DNA from: Bdellovibrio sp.
GTDB lineage: Bacteria; Bdellovibrionota; Bacteriovoracia; Bacteriovoracales; Bacteriovoracaceae
DNA length: 64,000 bases
NCBI GenBank assembly: GCA_016187935.1
Contig: JACPIU010000001.1
Location: forward strand, 26,574-90,573
Direction: 5' to 3'
A program made the position numbers and the translations under genes. Numbering within the stretch: position 1 is the stretch's first letter; each line of letters opens with the position of its first letter. Shown here one piece after another: positions 34,491 to 43,928 of the stretch. The notes beneath the pieces were generated by a model. It was not told where the DNA came from. It did not search any database and saw only the letters and a program-made list of their open reading frames with translations.

Positions 34491-35879
34491 ATGTATACAT
34501 TAAAAAAAATCTTAATCATGTTCACTCTATTTAATTTAAGCAGCGTTTTTTGGGGAGCGAGTAGGGCCGAAGATTTTACTAAAAATATCAAGAAATATGA
34601 TTGGAATGGATTGGAAGTTACTTGGTTGCAAGATGAACGACTTCCCCTCTATCAAATTCTTATTTATTTTGCGGACGGGGCCTTGAGTGATGACAGTGGT
34701 GGCAAGTCAGTTACCAATGCCATGTTTAGTTTATTGGATGCCGGGACTCGAAGATATACGCAAAAGGATATCAGTGAAAATTTAGAATACTTTGGAGTTG
34801 AATATGGCGCCTACGTTACACATGAGTATTCTACCTATGCCATTTCTGGGCCGGTCAAAGACATTGTTCCCACCATGAAGCAAATTTGCCATCTGTTTAG
34901 TGAAGCCACCTTTCCCGCCCAAGAGATAAAAAGAGAAGTGCAACAGGCAGAGAGTACCATTTACTCCATGATTAACAATCATGGTTCTCTGGCTTCTCAT
35001 ATATTCCGCGAGCTAAGTCTGCAAGGTTCTCCTTATAATTATCCGGTTGTTGGTAAGTTGAAGGACTTAAAAAAACTTAACACCAAAACACTGCTTGCTA
35101 AACTCGACTATTTCAATAAAAACGTGAAGAAGAAGATCTATATTTCAGGCCCAGAGCGAGCGCTCATCGTGCGCGAAATTATCAATGAAGAATGTGGATG
35201 GAAAGGCCAAGGAGCAACTTTTGAAAGAAATATGGTTTACGATCCTGTTTTGATCGAGAAACCACGTGTGGTCTTTGTTTCTGTACCGAAGGCCAATCAG
35301 GCCCAAATCAGAATCGGACGTTTTTTAAATAGAGAAGAAATCAAAAATGCCGAAATGTTAGACTTGGTTTCAAACCTTCTGGGCGGTGGTTTTACTTCAC
35401 TCTTAATGAAGGCCGTCCGTTCTAATGAAGGATTAACATATAACGTGAGCGCATTCGCGGCGGGACAGAAAGAGTATGGTCGTTCAGTTGTTTCATCATT
35501 TACGAAAAATGAAACGGTGATTCCCTTGTTAGAAGTTGTTCGTAATACGCTTGATCAAGTTGCAAAGAGAGAATTCAACTTGGCAGATTTCGAAAGAATG
35601 AAAAGCAATTTGATTGGCAGCCATCCGTTTGCATTTGAGAAAAGTAGCGCTCTTCTCACACAACTGGCCACTCTCGATCACTCCGGACGTCCTTATTCTG
35701 ACTTGGCGGATTTTCCTGCAATCGTACAGAAGTTTGGTCCAGATGATACAGCTAAAGCTGCACACGCAATATTCGATTGGAATCGCCAAACGATTTTAAT
35801 ATTAGGGGATGAGAGCTTAAAGAAAAAAATCAAAGAATTGGGAGAGTTTGAAAGTAAATCGTACAAAGACTTTCTATAA
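34491..35879 (+). CDS. M16-family non-catalytic partner, exported
   Basis: ATG 34491 has AGGTGAG upstream and starts a signal peptide ending near ASRAED, giving 462 residues. It has the M16 fold but the zinc motif is missing: the corresponding strand-helix reads GGKSVTNAMFSLLDAGTRRY with no HxxEH. The C-terminal domain shows the R/Y substrate-cleft pair (RSNEGLTYNVSAF near 300). It follows the active subunit by 22 bases. Together they look like a bacterial two-subunit M16B peptidase. It might itself bind substrate rather than cut. Confidence 0.87.
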   Translation: MYTLKKILIMFTLFNLSSVFWGASRAEDFTKNIKKYDWNGLEVTWLQDERLPLYQILIYFADGALSDDSGGKSVTNAMFSLLDAGTRRYTQKDISENLEYFGVEYGAYVTHEYSTYAISGPVKDIVPTMKQICHLFSEATFPAQEIKREVQQAESTIYSMINNHGSLASHIFRELSLQGSPYNYPVVGKLKDLKKLNTKTLLAKLDYFNKNVKKKIYISGPERALIVREIINEECGWKGQGATFERNMVYDPVLIEKPRVVFVSVPKANQAQIRIGRFLNREEIKNAEMLDLVSNLLGGGFTSLLMKAVRSNEGLTYNVSAFAAGQKEYGRSVVSSFTKNETVIPLLEVVRNTLDQVAKREFNLADFERMKSNLIGSHPFAFEKSSALLTQLATLDHSGRPYSDLADFPAIVQKFGPDDTAKAAHAIFDWNRQTILILGDESLKKKIKELGEFESKSYKDFL

Positions 35880-35892
35880 AATGAGTGGCTTG

Positions 35893-36243
35893 TTAGGCCT
35901 TTTCATTGGTGTGAAGATCAGTATTGAGAATGGCGCCCGGTTTAATGATAACATTGGTGGCGTTGATCTCCCCCGAAACACGCGCGGTATGATGGATGAT
36001 GATAGTGCCACGAGCGTAAATAATACCTTCAAAATGACCGTAAATTTCTAAATCAAAACAACGAATATTCCCTTTGACCTTACCCAATATTTCTATAGTG
36101 AGGTGGTCACTCGGCCCCATTTCAATTTCACCCTCTAATTCGGCACTGATTTTCGTAGGGCCTTGGAGCTGAAAGACTCCTGTATATTTGGAACCACGGC
36201 CCAAAAAAGAAAAGTGTTGCTCGCTTAAGTGTAAATAATCCAT
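35893..36243 (-). CDS. Bactofilin
   Basis: A 116-residue right-handed beta-helix protein: repeats such as GPTKISAELEGEIEMG, GKVKGNIRCFDLEIYGHFEGIIYARGTIIIHHTARVSGEI match the bactofilin domain. Bactofilins polymerise without nucleotide and, in several bacteria, recruit peptidoglycan-modifying enzymes. Its start directly follows the stop of the membrane coiled-coil gene (three-base gap), which itself follows an L,D-transpeptidase gene. This module probably positions cell-wall remodelling. N- and C-terminal extensions are short. Confidence 0.88.
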   Translation of the reverse strand: MDYLHLSEQHFSFLGRGSKYTGVFQLQGPTKISAELEGEIEMGPSDHLTIEILGKVKGNIRCFDLEIYGHFEGIIYARGTIIIHHTARVSGEINATNVIIKPGAILNTDLHTNEKA

Positions 36244-36246
36244 AAA

Positions 36247-36993
36247 TTATGATCGTAATTTTTTGATGAAAGTCTGCTTATGCACCAGATCGCCGGTACG
36301 GGAAAAAATGAATACGTTAAAGACACCCTGTTCACCTCGGGGAGGGACCTTAAAGGTCGCTTCGACAGGTCGAAATCGCGTGGTAGCAAAGGCCTCACCT
36401 TGGTTAAATTGAATTTTGAAATTATCAGCGCTCATCGATTCTGATGGATATACATGGTAGGCATTTTCATCTTTAAAAATGACGAAAACATGGCCTGAAT
36501 ATTTTTGATTTTCTTTTGTTTGATTCACGATATTAAATCGGAAATGGAGTTGATCTTTAATAAAAATGACTTCAGGGTCTTCAATGGTGAAGATGTTGGT
36601 ATTGGATAAATCCTTCATCCCATGAATCTGGGTAAAAATATCAAAAACGTTAGAAGCTAATGCTCCTTCAGCAGAAGGAGGTAGCATTTGGGGTGCCGCC
36701 AGTTTGGCCTGGAGTTCTTGGTTTAGGGCATGTAAGTCCTTAATCTCTGTTTGCAAAGATAAGCGTTCAGCGTTGAATTGATCAACAACCGAAGGCACGA
36801 TTTGATGATCCTGATGCCTAATTTTAAAGTATTTGCGAAGCGAATAATATGTTAAGCCGGTCAGGAGTGCAAAACACAGTGGGAGAATGAAAAATATCAG
36901 ACGTAATGTGGATTTTTGTACTTCAAAATAACGTGGAGGATTTCTTTTTTCGTAGAGTAAAAATGAGTATTTCGAAAGGTCTGCGTCTGACAT
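36247..36993 (-). CDS. Membrane coiled-coil protein linked to bactofilin
   Basis: A 248-residue protein from ATG 36993; the open frame extends to 37050 but would overlap the upstream gene by 32 bases, and the shorter start puts a normal 25-base gap between genes. An N-terminal cytoplasmic segment of about 35 residues precedes a hydrophobic span (LIFFILPLCFALLTGLTYYSL), then a short coiled coil (VVDQFNAERLSLQTEIKDLHALNQELQAKL) and a beta-rich periplasmic domain. The layout resembles the N-terminus of membrane proteins that link bactofilins to the periplasm, but lacks a peptidase domain. Confidence 0.75.
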   Translation of the reverse strand: MSDADLSKYSFLLYEKRNPPRYFEVQKSTLRLIFFILPLCFALLTGLTYYSLRKYFKIRHQDHQIVPSVVDQFNAERLSLQTEIKDLHALNQELQAKLAAPQMLPPSAEGALASNVFDIFTQIHGMKDLSNTNIFTIEDPEVIFIKDQLHFRFNIVNQTKENQKYSGHVFVIFKDENAYHVYPSESMSADNFKIQFNQGEAFATTRFRPVEATFKVPPRGEQGVFNVFIFSRTGDLVHKQTFIKKLRS

Positions 36994-37018
36994 TTTTGCA
37001 TTATACCTAGTGGAGAAG

Positions 37019-38095
37019 CTAATTGCTATTCTTGATTTGTGAATATTCACCGTCCTTAAAAAAGCGCATGGACGGTCTGAATGCTACTTGTTCTGAACCT
37101 GTAGGGTGACCTGACTTGGACCAGTTTTCATTTACAATCTTCCAGTTGTAGTACTCATCTCTTTTGAGATACAGCGTTTTTCGGCCAACGTCGGTTATTT
37201 TGTCGGAAGCGTAATCTTGAGTAAAATTAATCACCGCATAATGGTCAGTGGCGAAGGCCGAAACATCGCGTGCCTTGATTTCGGGGCGACCGGGGTTTTG
37301 AAAAACGGCCTTTTTGTATGTTTTGAATTGGGCAAAATTACCTCGAATTGGATCTTGAAATTGGTCGGGATGATAGGAAGAAATATAGTTATCAAAGTCT
37401 TCATTCTTCCATGATTCAAGCCAACTGTTAAAAGTATCCAGCAGGTTCTTGCGTTCGGTTTTCCAAGTCAAGCTATTCCAAAAATGGATATCGTGGACGA
37501 TGATAACAATTGTTCGATCGAGTTCAATATATTGAGAGAGATTTTTTAGGTCTAGATTGGCCACAACCAGACAGCCTCTGGAATCTAGCCCCTTTTCAAT
37601 GCGTGTTTCGTCATTGGTAGAGTGAAGCCAAATACCTCCGCCTGTTTTCGCCTGGCGACGATCTATAGGATTGGGATAATCCATAACAAAAGCGCCTACG
37701 CCATAAATTTCACTCTCTTTACCAAAGCGTTCAAGCAGTGTTTGGTGAGGGATAAATTCTGTCAGGAAGTAAATTCCTTCAGGGGTTCTAAAATCCCCTT
37801 GAAATGTTTTATTGCCTGCTTTTTTTCCAGATACGACTTGAAATTGCTGAATGAGTTTGGGGAGACCTTGATTATTTTGATAAAGATAGAGTGTATGTGT
37901 TGATTTTTCGGCCAAAAGTATGTGGTGAGTATAAGTATCATCCATCTGAAAAATATTGATCGGCATGACTTCAGGTGATTGGGCCCGTACTGTATTTTGC
38001 GAGCAGTATACCGCCAAAGTGATTGAGACCAATGCCAAGACCTTCATGGACCTTATGAGCAGATGATCTTTTGTAACAGTTCGCAGTACATCCAT
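37019..38095 (-). CDS. L,D-transpeptidase (YkuD domain) with C-terminal NTF2-like domain
   Basis: ATG 38095 is preceded by GGAG at five bases, giving 358 residues with a signal sequence (about 17-38). The YkuD catalytic domain holds ILLAEKSTHTLYLYQ near 60 and the catalytic triad region GGIWLHSTND...SRGCLVV near 155-175, with the nucleophile Cys in SRGC. A second domain (about 230-340) has the layout of an NTF2-like/SnoaL domain (LDTFNSWLESWKNEDFDNYISSYHP). Such enzymes make 3-3 cross-links or attach proteins to peptidoglycan. It heads the bactofilin module. Confidence 0.88.
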   Translation of the reverse strand: MDVLRTVTKDHLLIRSMKVLALVSITLAVYCSQNTVRAQSPEVMPINIFQMDDTYTHHILLAEKSTHTLYLYQNNQGLPKLIQQFQVVSGKKAGNKTFQGDFRTPEGIYFLTEFIPHQTLLERFGKESEIYGVGAFVMDYPNPIDRRQAKTGGGIWLHSTNDETRIEKGLDSRGCLVVANLDLKNLSQYIELDRTIVIIVHDIHFWNSLTWKTERKNLLDTFNSWLESWKNEDFDNYISSYHPDQFQDPIRGNFAQFKTYKKAVFQNPGRPEIKARDVSAFATDHYAVINFTQDYASDKITDVGRKTLYLKRDEYYNWKIVNENWSKSGHPTGSEQVAFRPSMRFFKDGEYSQIKNSN

Positions 38096-38283
38096 ACTAA
38101 CTCCAAAATACATTTTAAAAATCTACCCGAGCGATATTGTCAGAAATGTCTCAAAATAATCAAATCCCTTTGTTTCGATTCTAACAGAACATGCCCTGTA
38201 TTTTCAACCTGACTCAGGGGGATAAAAGTGCCCAACTCGTTCAAATCAAAGGACATGTTAAAATTTGAAAAATAGGCAATGCC

Positions 38284-40659
38284 ATGAAAGTACACATAAT
38301 TTCAGAGAACCCTTCAGATGCGGAGTTTGCCGAACAGGCAATCTCATTTGAAGCAGTTACAGGGCCTCCCGATTCCACGCCTGATGTGGGTGAAGGAGAA
38401 GTTGTCGTTTTTGATTATGCTTTAGGCAAGAAAAGAATCCTTGAGAATATCGACTCTAGCTCCGGTGCTATTTTTGTTGTTTTTTATGATGACATAAAAA
38501 GCAAAGATCAACGGGATATGGAGGGGGCCGATTCACCACCGCATGCTCTCCTCAAACGTCCAGTTACGGAAGATTTTTTCATGGATGTCATATCTGATTT
38601 TGTGGATTGTGCCCAAGAGGACGGTCCGACAAATGAACGGACTCGCACAAATTCCGGTTTGGCGGATTTGACTTTTATCGGTCAGAAAAAAAAACAAAAA
38701 ACGGAAGAGAAAGAATCCCCTGCTCAATCTCAAGAGAATGAAGATGATGCTGATTTTGATCTTAGGCAACCGATGCAAGAATTTAAAATGTCGGGAGAGA
38801 TTAAAGAAATTATCAAAAAGCATTCCTTGTCACCTGATAGAACTCCAGCATTTAATTCACCAGAAAACCAAAATATTCAAAGGAAGTTTGATCTAGTATT
38901 TCCAGATGCCAGCATACCGAGATCTGAAGCGAAAGAAGTTAAGCTTCAACCTATTGATGAAGAGCTATTACATGGTATTTCAGAAGATATTAAACCAATC
39001 GATGGAGCGTCACTTGATCTCGATGGAATGGTAGAAGATTTAACCGCAAGCAAAAAAGATCTTCTTTCCGTCGAGGAAACGGTAACTGAATCAGAAGAAG
39101 TGATTTCAACTCCACACAAAAAAGAACAACCAATAAAGGCCGATAAGGCCCCAAAGCCAGAGGGTTCTATGACACAGCAGAAGACTGACCAAAAGGAAGA
39201 CGCAAGCCTGATGTTCGACCTGGGTGCCGATCTTGACAAGGAACTTGTCGGGGATGCCAAACCTGCTGAGAAAAGCACATCGACGGCCACTCCGGCCGCA
39301 GGCAAAGATGATTTGGGATTAGGTGATTTGGATTTGAATTTTTCGATTGATGCAACGGAAACTGAAGCTCAGACAGAAGAAAAATCTTCCACCCCTGGAG
39401 AAAGTGTCGATTTGCCATCTGCCGATAATTTGGAATTGGGGAATGATGAGGCCCAAAGTACAACTGTATTTAAGGGAAAATCGGTTGAACTAGGGGGAAT
39501 GGATTTACCGGATGGAGATGATCTGGTTCTCGATACACTGTCGGATGATGAAAAGCCGGAAAAAAAAGAAACCGCAGCAGAGAATATCGAATTTGATAGT
39601 CCTGGCAAAGCTGAGCCGTCCAAGACCAGCGCAAAGGCCAAAGCGGAAGATAAAAAAGCGGATGATCTTGATTTGGATTTAGATCTTGATATGGCCGATG
39701 AGGGCCCGACAAAAGTTGCGACTGAGGATATATCGGATGAACCGATTCAGGAATTCGATTATAAATCAGCGGTTAAAACCAACACCAAATTACCCGAAGC
39801 CGAGGATGATCTTGATATCGACCTGGATGATGATCTTCAATCCGAAGCCGTGGCGGCTAGTAGTAGTGAGTTGGATGATATTATCAATGTAGAAGAAGAT
39901 GAAGAAGATGATGCGCCTACGCGTATTTTAACCGCCAATAAGCGAGAAGAGTCAAATAACAAGAAACCGGTTGAGGTCATTGATGTTTCAGAAGGAGAAG
40001 ATGACGGGCCAATGATCATTGGCACAGAAAAAATTCCCACCGCTTCTTTAAATGAAAATGACCTAGTGCGCTTGCAGGCCACCATCCGACACCTAAAAGG
40101 TGAACGGGAGAATTTATTGAAAGAAGTAGAGTCTCTTAAGGATCAGAAACGGGAAATTGCCCAGGAAAATATAGGACTGCGTGCAGAAATCGATGATTTA
40201 AAGATTGAGATTTCTATTATTAGGAAGCGTCATGATAAAGAGGCAGATCAGACAAAAGAACAATTATTGCTCCACGAAGAAAGAAAAACGATGTATGAAG
40301 AAAAGCTAAAACAGTATCAAAAAGAAATAGAGCGACTTAATCATAAGCTCAGAGTAGATTTCACTAAAGTGAAGCAGAGAGAAAAAGAGTTGGAAAGCCA
40401 GCTCGAATTGCAGGCGATGGATTCTGAAAATCAAATTAAGTCGCGAGACAAGAAGATTCTTGAATTAAAAAGGAAAATTGATTCATTGGAATTTAATATG
40501 GAGAATGCCAGCATTCGAGAACAAAAATTCAGAGAGGATAAAGATAAAATCGAAGAGCGAATGAGTAAAATTATTCATACTCTCAGGAATTCGATCAATG
40601 TGTTGGAAGATGATCTGGATTTGGACGAAGAGACTTTAGAGAAAATCAAAAAGGTATAG
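38284..40659 (+). CDS. Large acidic protein with degenerate receiver domain and coiled coil
   Basis: A 791-residue protein. Residues 1-115 have a receiver-like pattern: start MKVHIISENPSD, a likely phospho-acceptor region VVVFDYALG near 40 and a terminal KRPVTEDFFMDVISDFV like the conserved Lys-Pro and last helix, but with the first acidic pair reduced. Then follow about 400 residues of strongly acidic disordered sequence with repeated DLDLDLD and DDLDIDLDDDL. Next comes a coiled coil (about 590-760) with charged heptads, and a DDLDLDEETLEKIKK ending. No known family. It precedes a diguanylate cyclase by 13 bases, so the two are probably one operon and may be a signalling pair. Confidence 0.78.
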   Translation: MKVHIISENPSDAEFAEQAISFEAVTGPPDSTPDVGEGEVVVFDYALGKKRILENIDSSSGAIFVVFYDDIKSKDQRDMEGADSPPHALLKRPVTEDFFMDVISDFVDCAQEDGPTNERTRTNSGLADLTFIGQKKKQKTEEKESPAQSQENEDDADFDLRQPMQEFKMSGEIKEIIKKHSLSPDRTPAFNSPENQNIQRKFDLVFPDASIPRSEAKEVKLQPIDEELLHGISEDIKPIDGASLDLDGMVEDLTASKKDLLSVEETVTESEEVISTPHKKEQPIKADKAPKPEGSMTQQKTDQKEDASLMFDLGADLDKELVGDAKPAEKSTSTATPAAGKDDLGLGDLDLNFSIDATETEAQTEEKSSTPGESVDLPSADNLELGNDEAQSTTVFKGKSVELGGMDLPDGDDLVLDTLSDDEKPEKKETAAENIEFDSPGKAEPSKTSAKAKAEDKKADDLDLDLDLDMADEGPTKVATEDISDEPIQEFDYKSAVKTNTKLPEAEDDLDIDLDDDLQSEAVAASSSELDDIINVEEDEEDDAPTRILTANKREESNNKKPVEVIDVSEGEDDGPMIIGTEKIPTASLNENDLVRLQATIRHLKGERENLLKEVESLKDQKREIAQENIGLRAEIDDLKIEISIIRKRHDKEADQTKEQLLLHEERKTMYEEKLKQYQKEIERLNHKLRVDFTKVKQREKELESQLELQAMDSENQIKSRDKKILELKRKIDSLEFNMENASIREQKFREDKDKIEERMSKIIHTLRNSINVLEDDLDLDEETLEKIKKV

Positions 40660-40672
40660 GTGAAAAGCCGAA

Positions 40673-41695
40673 ATGAAGAGATCGAGGAAAGGCCTTGGGC
40701 AATTAAAATCGCTGATGAAGTTTTTGGGTAATCCGAAGGAATTGGATGGACCAGAATCTTTTTATTTGAAGCTGTATCTTTATCTGCATAATGCCTATCA
40801 AATGGAGAGTATGGCGATTTGGGCCTTACCGCAAGATTATAAGAGTGGACGCAATCTTATGCGCCCACGCTTGGTTTGGTTCCAGGGTGCCAAGAGGCCG
40901 GTTTATAAGGCCATCCCATTCCATCAGAAATTAGAGCGTTGGGAAAAAAATAAAGGTCTTTTGAAAAGTCAAAAATATATGAATCTCTTTTTCTCCCTAG
41001 GTGTTTTTGCAGGACATCGCTTTTATTTGGATGCCAGAGTACCTGCTAAGTCCAGCGTGTTTTTGGAATTATGGGATTATACCCGTGAATATTTAGAAAA
41101 TATGTTTTTATTATCTAATCGACTAGCTGAATTGATGAAAGTCAAAAATCTAGTGCATATTGATGATATTTCAGGATTGTACAATCAACGCAAGTTAAGC
41201 CTTGATCTCAGAGAACTCATACAATCGCACACCCAAACTCATGGACAATTTTCAGTGCTTTTCATCGATATTGATCATTTTAAACATATCAATGACAATT
41301 ATGGACATGTTATCGGGACAAAAATTTTGGCAGAATTGGCCAAAACGATGAGAGCACGTTTGCGTGACAATGATTTAGTCTATCGCTATGGTGGTGATGA
41401 GTTTGTGATGTTACTTCCCAATGTTGATGCCGAGCTTGCAAAAAAGATTGCCATGAGAATTCTTGGCGACATCAGAGGCCAACCCATAGTCGTGGATGGA
41501 GGGTTGAAATTTCCAATTTCTGTATCAATAGGTGTCGCGGTCTTTCCGAGGGACGCTGAGACCCCAGAAGAGATTCTCACAATGGCCGACAAGATGATGT
41601 ATGAGGCAAAGAGAGGTGGGCGTGGGCGAGTGTGCTATGCCGGTGAGGTATTATCGACATTAAGATCGGAAGCAACGGTCCGCACTCGTGTTTGA
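40673..41695 (+). CDS. Diguanylate cyclase (GGDEF) with N-terminal sensory domain
   Basis: A 340-residue protein that should make c-di-GMP. The catalytic signature is YRYGGDEFVML near residue 240, with an inhibitory I-site RDND five residues before GGDEF. Metal and nucleotide residues appear in DIDHFKHINDNYGH near 200. Residues 1-155 have no recognised domain: a basic start and a GAF-like mix of strands and helices. It follows the acidic receiver-like protein by 13 bases and precedes a metallophosphoesterase by 46. The I-site suggests product feedback. Confidence 0.92.
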   Translation: MKRSRKGLGQLKSLMKFLGNPKELDGPESFYLKLYLYLHNAYQMESMAIWALPQDYKSGRNLMRPRLVWFQGAKRPVYKAIPFHQKLERWEKNKGLLKSQKYMNLFFSLGVFAGHRFYLDARVPAKSSVFLELWDYTREYLENMFLLSNRLAELMKVKNLVHIDDISGLYNQRKLSLDLRELIQSHTQTHGQFSVLFIDIDHFKHINDNYGHVIGTKILAELAKTMRARLRDNDLVYRYGGDEFVMLLPNVDAELAKKIAMRILGDIRGQPIVVDGGLKFPISVSIGVAVFPRDAETPEEILTMADKMMYEAKRGGRGRVCYAGEVLSTLRSEATVRTRV

Positions 41696-41741
41696 ATGCG
41701 GTCAAGCAAGCAAGAACAAAAGCAAGCCAGAAAGATAAAAT

Positions 41742-42827
41742 ATGTTGATATTAATAATTAGTGATCTTCATTTAGGCCGAGGGAAATTTTTCAAAAATGG
41801 TCAAGCCAACATTCTTGAAGATTTTCATGAAGATGATCGTTTCGTGGAATTTATGGAGCATTATTCCTCCGGGAAATATTACAATGCTCCCGTCCATCTT
41901 GTGCTGAATGGTGATCTGCTCAACCTCATACAGATTGATCTTGATGGTGTCTTTACCCACATTATTGATGAAGAAGTTACCGTTCGTGCTCTTCACTCCA
42001 TCCGCGAGGGGCATCATGCGTTCTTTGAAGCCATTAAACATTTCGCGGATACTCCCAATAAAAAAATTACCTATGTGATTGGAAATCATGATGCAGGAAT
42101 GGCCTTTTTGAAGGCCCAGGAAGCATTTCGAGACATGACACATTCATTGATTGAGTTTTGCTTTGAGATTAACCTTGGTGGGATTCACATCGAACATGGG
42201 CATCGATTTGAGGCCATCAATACTGTGCCTACGCAAAAATATTTTATTCCAGGACCTCGCGGAAAACCGATTTTAAATCTTCCATGGGGAAGTCTCTTTT
42301 GTATTTCCCTTCTCCCGATCCTTAAAAAAGAGCGTCCTTATATCGATCGAGTGAGGCCCATGCGGATGTACGTAAAGTGGTGTTTGTTGAATGATTTTTT
42401 CTTTTTTTGGCGGATGGCATGGGTCATGGCCAGGTATTTTATAGAGAGTAATTTTGATGTGTATGTAAAACAAAACAGAAATTTTAAAACTAATTTGAAA
42501 ATGCTTAAGCAAGTGACGATCTATCCCAGGTATGAGCGGAAGGCAAAAACGATTCTAAAAAAGGATCGAAGTGTACATACTGTGATCATGGGGCACACCC
42601 ATCTGGTCGAGTGGCGTCGTTTCCCTGAGGGGAAATATTATTTTAATAGTGGAACATGGAATAGCATTCCCTCGATAGATGCCGCCATGCATGCCCATAC
42701 AACCAGTTTGACTTATCTATTGATTGAACTTGATTTGAAGGAATCAAAAATGAAAGCGGCATCCATTCATGTATGGAAAGGCAAATGGCGACCATTTCGC
42801 GAGGAAGTTTCAACCACTGCTCTTTGA
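41742..42827 (+). CDS. Metallophosphoesterase (calcineurin-like)
   Basis: A 361-residue phosphoesterase. The metal motifs run in order: SDLHLGRG near 8, GDLLNL near 60, GNHDAG near 109, HGH near 146 and GHTHLVEW near 282. Insertions give it about 100 residues more than LpxH, with a hydrophobic stretch (FFFFWRMAWVMARYF) suggestive of membrane contact. The closest known relatives are UDP-2,3-diacylglucosamine hydrolase-like enzymes, but substrate is not decided. It overlaps the convergent MFS pseudogene by 18 bases. Confidence 0.85.
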   Translation: MLILIISDLHLGRGKFFKNGQANILEDFHEDDRFVEFMEHYSSGKYYNAPVHLVLNGDLLNLIQIDLDGVFTHIIDEEVTVRALHSIREGHHAFFEAIKHFADTPNKKITYVIGNHDAGMAFLKAQEAFRDMTHSLIEFCFEINLGGIHIEHGHRFEAINTVPTQKYFIPGPRGKPILNLPWGSLFCISLLPILKKERPYIDRVRPMRMYVKWCLLNDFFFFWRMAWVMARYFIESNFDVYVKQNRNFKTNLKMLKQVTIYPRYERKAKTILKKDRSVHTVIMGHTHLVEWRRFPEGKYYFNSGTWNSIPSIDAAMHAHTTSLTYLLIELDLKESKMKAASIHVWKGKWRPFREEVSTTAL

Positions 42828-43878
42828 GCATCCTATAAATTTATATTTTAACAAAATGGCCAATGCTAAGATGAGAAAAACAGGGCCGGGCAATAGTGCG
42901 ACTCTAATCCCCCAGTAGTCCGTCGCCATACCCACAAGATAGTGCATCCCTGAAAGCCAAAGTCCTCCAAGCACGATTGATTTTGCGATATAGGAAGGCG
43001 CAGTCTCCTTGAATTGATCGGTAACAGCGTCCATAGTCAGGGGAAAAAAATACGACATGAAAAAACCTGTCATGAGAAAGGTCATGGGATATTTAAATCC
43101 AAGTGCAAAACAAGCGGTACTGGCAATCAGTGAAATGAGGAGCATCGCTGAATTATTGACTCTTATCGGAAGAACGGCAATGAGAACTCTGCCTATGGTC
43201 AGGCTCATAAAAAAATAAAAATTATAGGCCGTCGCCTGATGATAGTCCCATTGCAATGCGTGTTCCAAATATTGGGATAAACGCGTGGCCAGGAGTACTT
43301 CTGCGCAAACGTAGAAGGCCAGCATACTTCCGGGATATATAAGACCGGTTAAAAACGGGAGTGTGCTCTTGGAACGCACCTGGGTGACCAATGGGTGAAC
43401 ATCATTTCGGAAGGAAATAAGCGCTATAATCAGAAAAATCAATGCCGGCATCATTGATAAGAGAAAAGCATATGGCCACAGCTTGGGACCAAAGAGCGTA
43501 GCAATTAAGGGAGCACAAAGAGAAGCAAGGCCATACATCGCGTGGAGACCTGAAAAAAGCTGGCGTCGATGGGGGGCTGGGGCCACTTGGCCTAACAAAA
43601 TATTGATGCAAATAGAGCAAAAGCCGTTGCCGATCCCAAATATAATTGCACCCAACACCATTGGCCAGAAGGTGGTTCCTGCGAGTGATGCCAGACTGAA
43701 GATGAGTGAGCCAATCCCCATAAAAAACAAGGATAAATACATACTTTTTTTGGCCCCTAGAAAATTGAGGGAAGAGGGGGCCGCGCAAATTATCGATCAA
43801 TCCTAAGGTGAAGAGACCACCATAAGTCACTACCAGGACAGGTAAAATTTTTTCAGCATTTTTATTAACGCCTATCAC
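42810..43878 (-). pseudogene. MFS transporter, interrupted by a one-base frameshift
   Basis: Two frames join into one MFS protein. The first, from GTG 43878, encodes LPVLVVTYGGLFTLGLIDNLRGPLFPQF, a typical first transmembrane helix and the N-x-x-GP signature. The second frame continues with LGAKKSMYLSLFFMGIG and ten or so further helices to 42810. Removing one T from the TTTT run (AAAA on the plus strand at 43761-43764) restores a continuous 355-residue frame; 1069 minus 1 is divisible by three. The break could be a real mutation or a sequencing error in a homopolymer. A sugar/organic-substrate transporter of the FucP-like type is the nearest resemblance. Conservation of the later helices argues for a recent event. 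Confidence 0.8.
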
Positions 43879-43916
43879 GTTTGAGCTATCGGTAAGGAAA
43901 ACTCAAACGTGATAGG
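43871..43916. repeat. 15-bp perfect inverted repeat at the MFS start
   Basis: CCTATCACGTTTGAG (43871-43885) and its exact reverse complement (43902-43916) are separated by 16 bases. The left arm contains the GTG start codon of the MFS frame (43876-43878). There is no T run on either side, so it is not a normal terminator. It could be a regulator's operator, or an RNA hairpin covering the start. Confidence 0.85.
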
Positions 43917-43928
43917 ACTAATTGAAGA

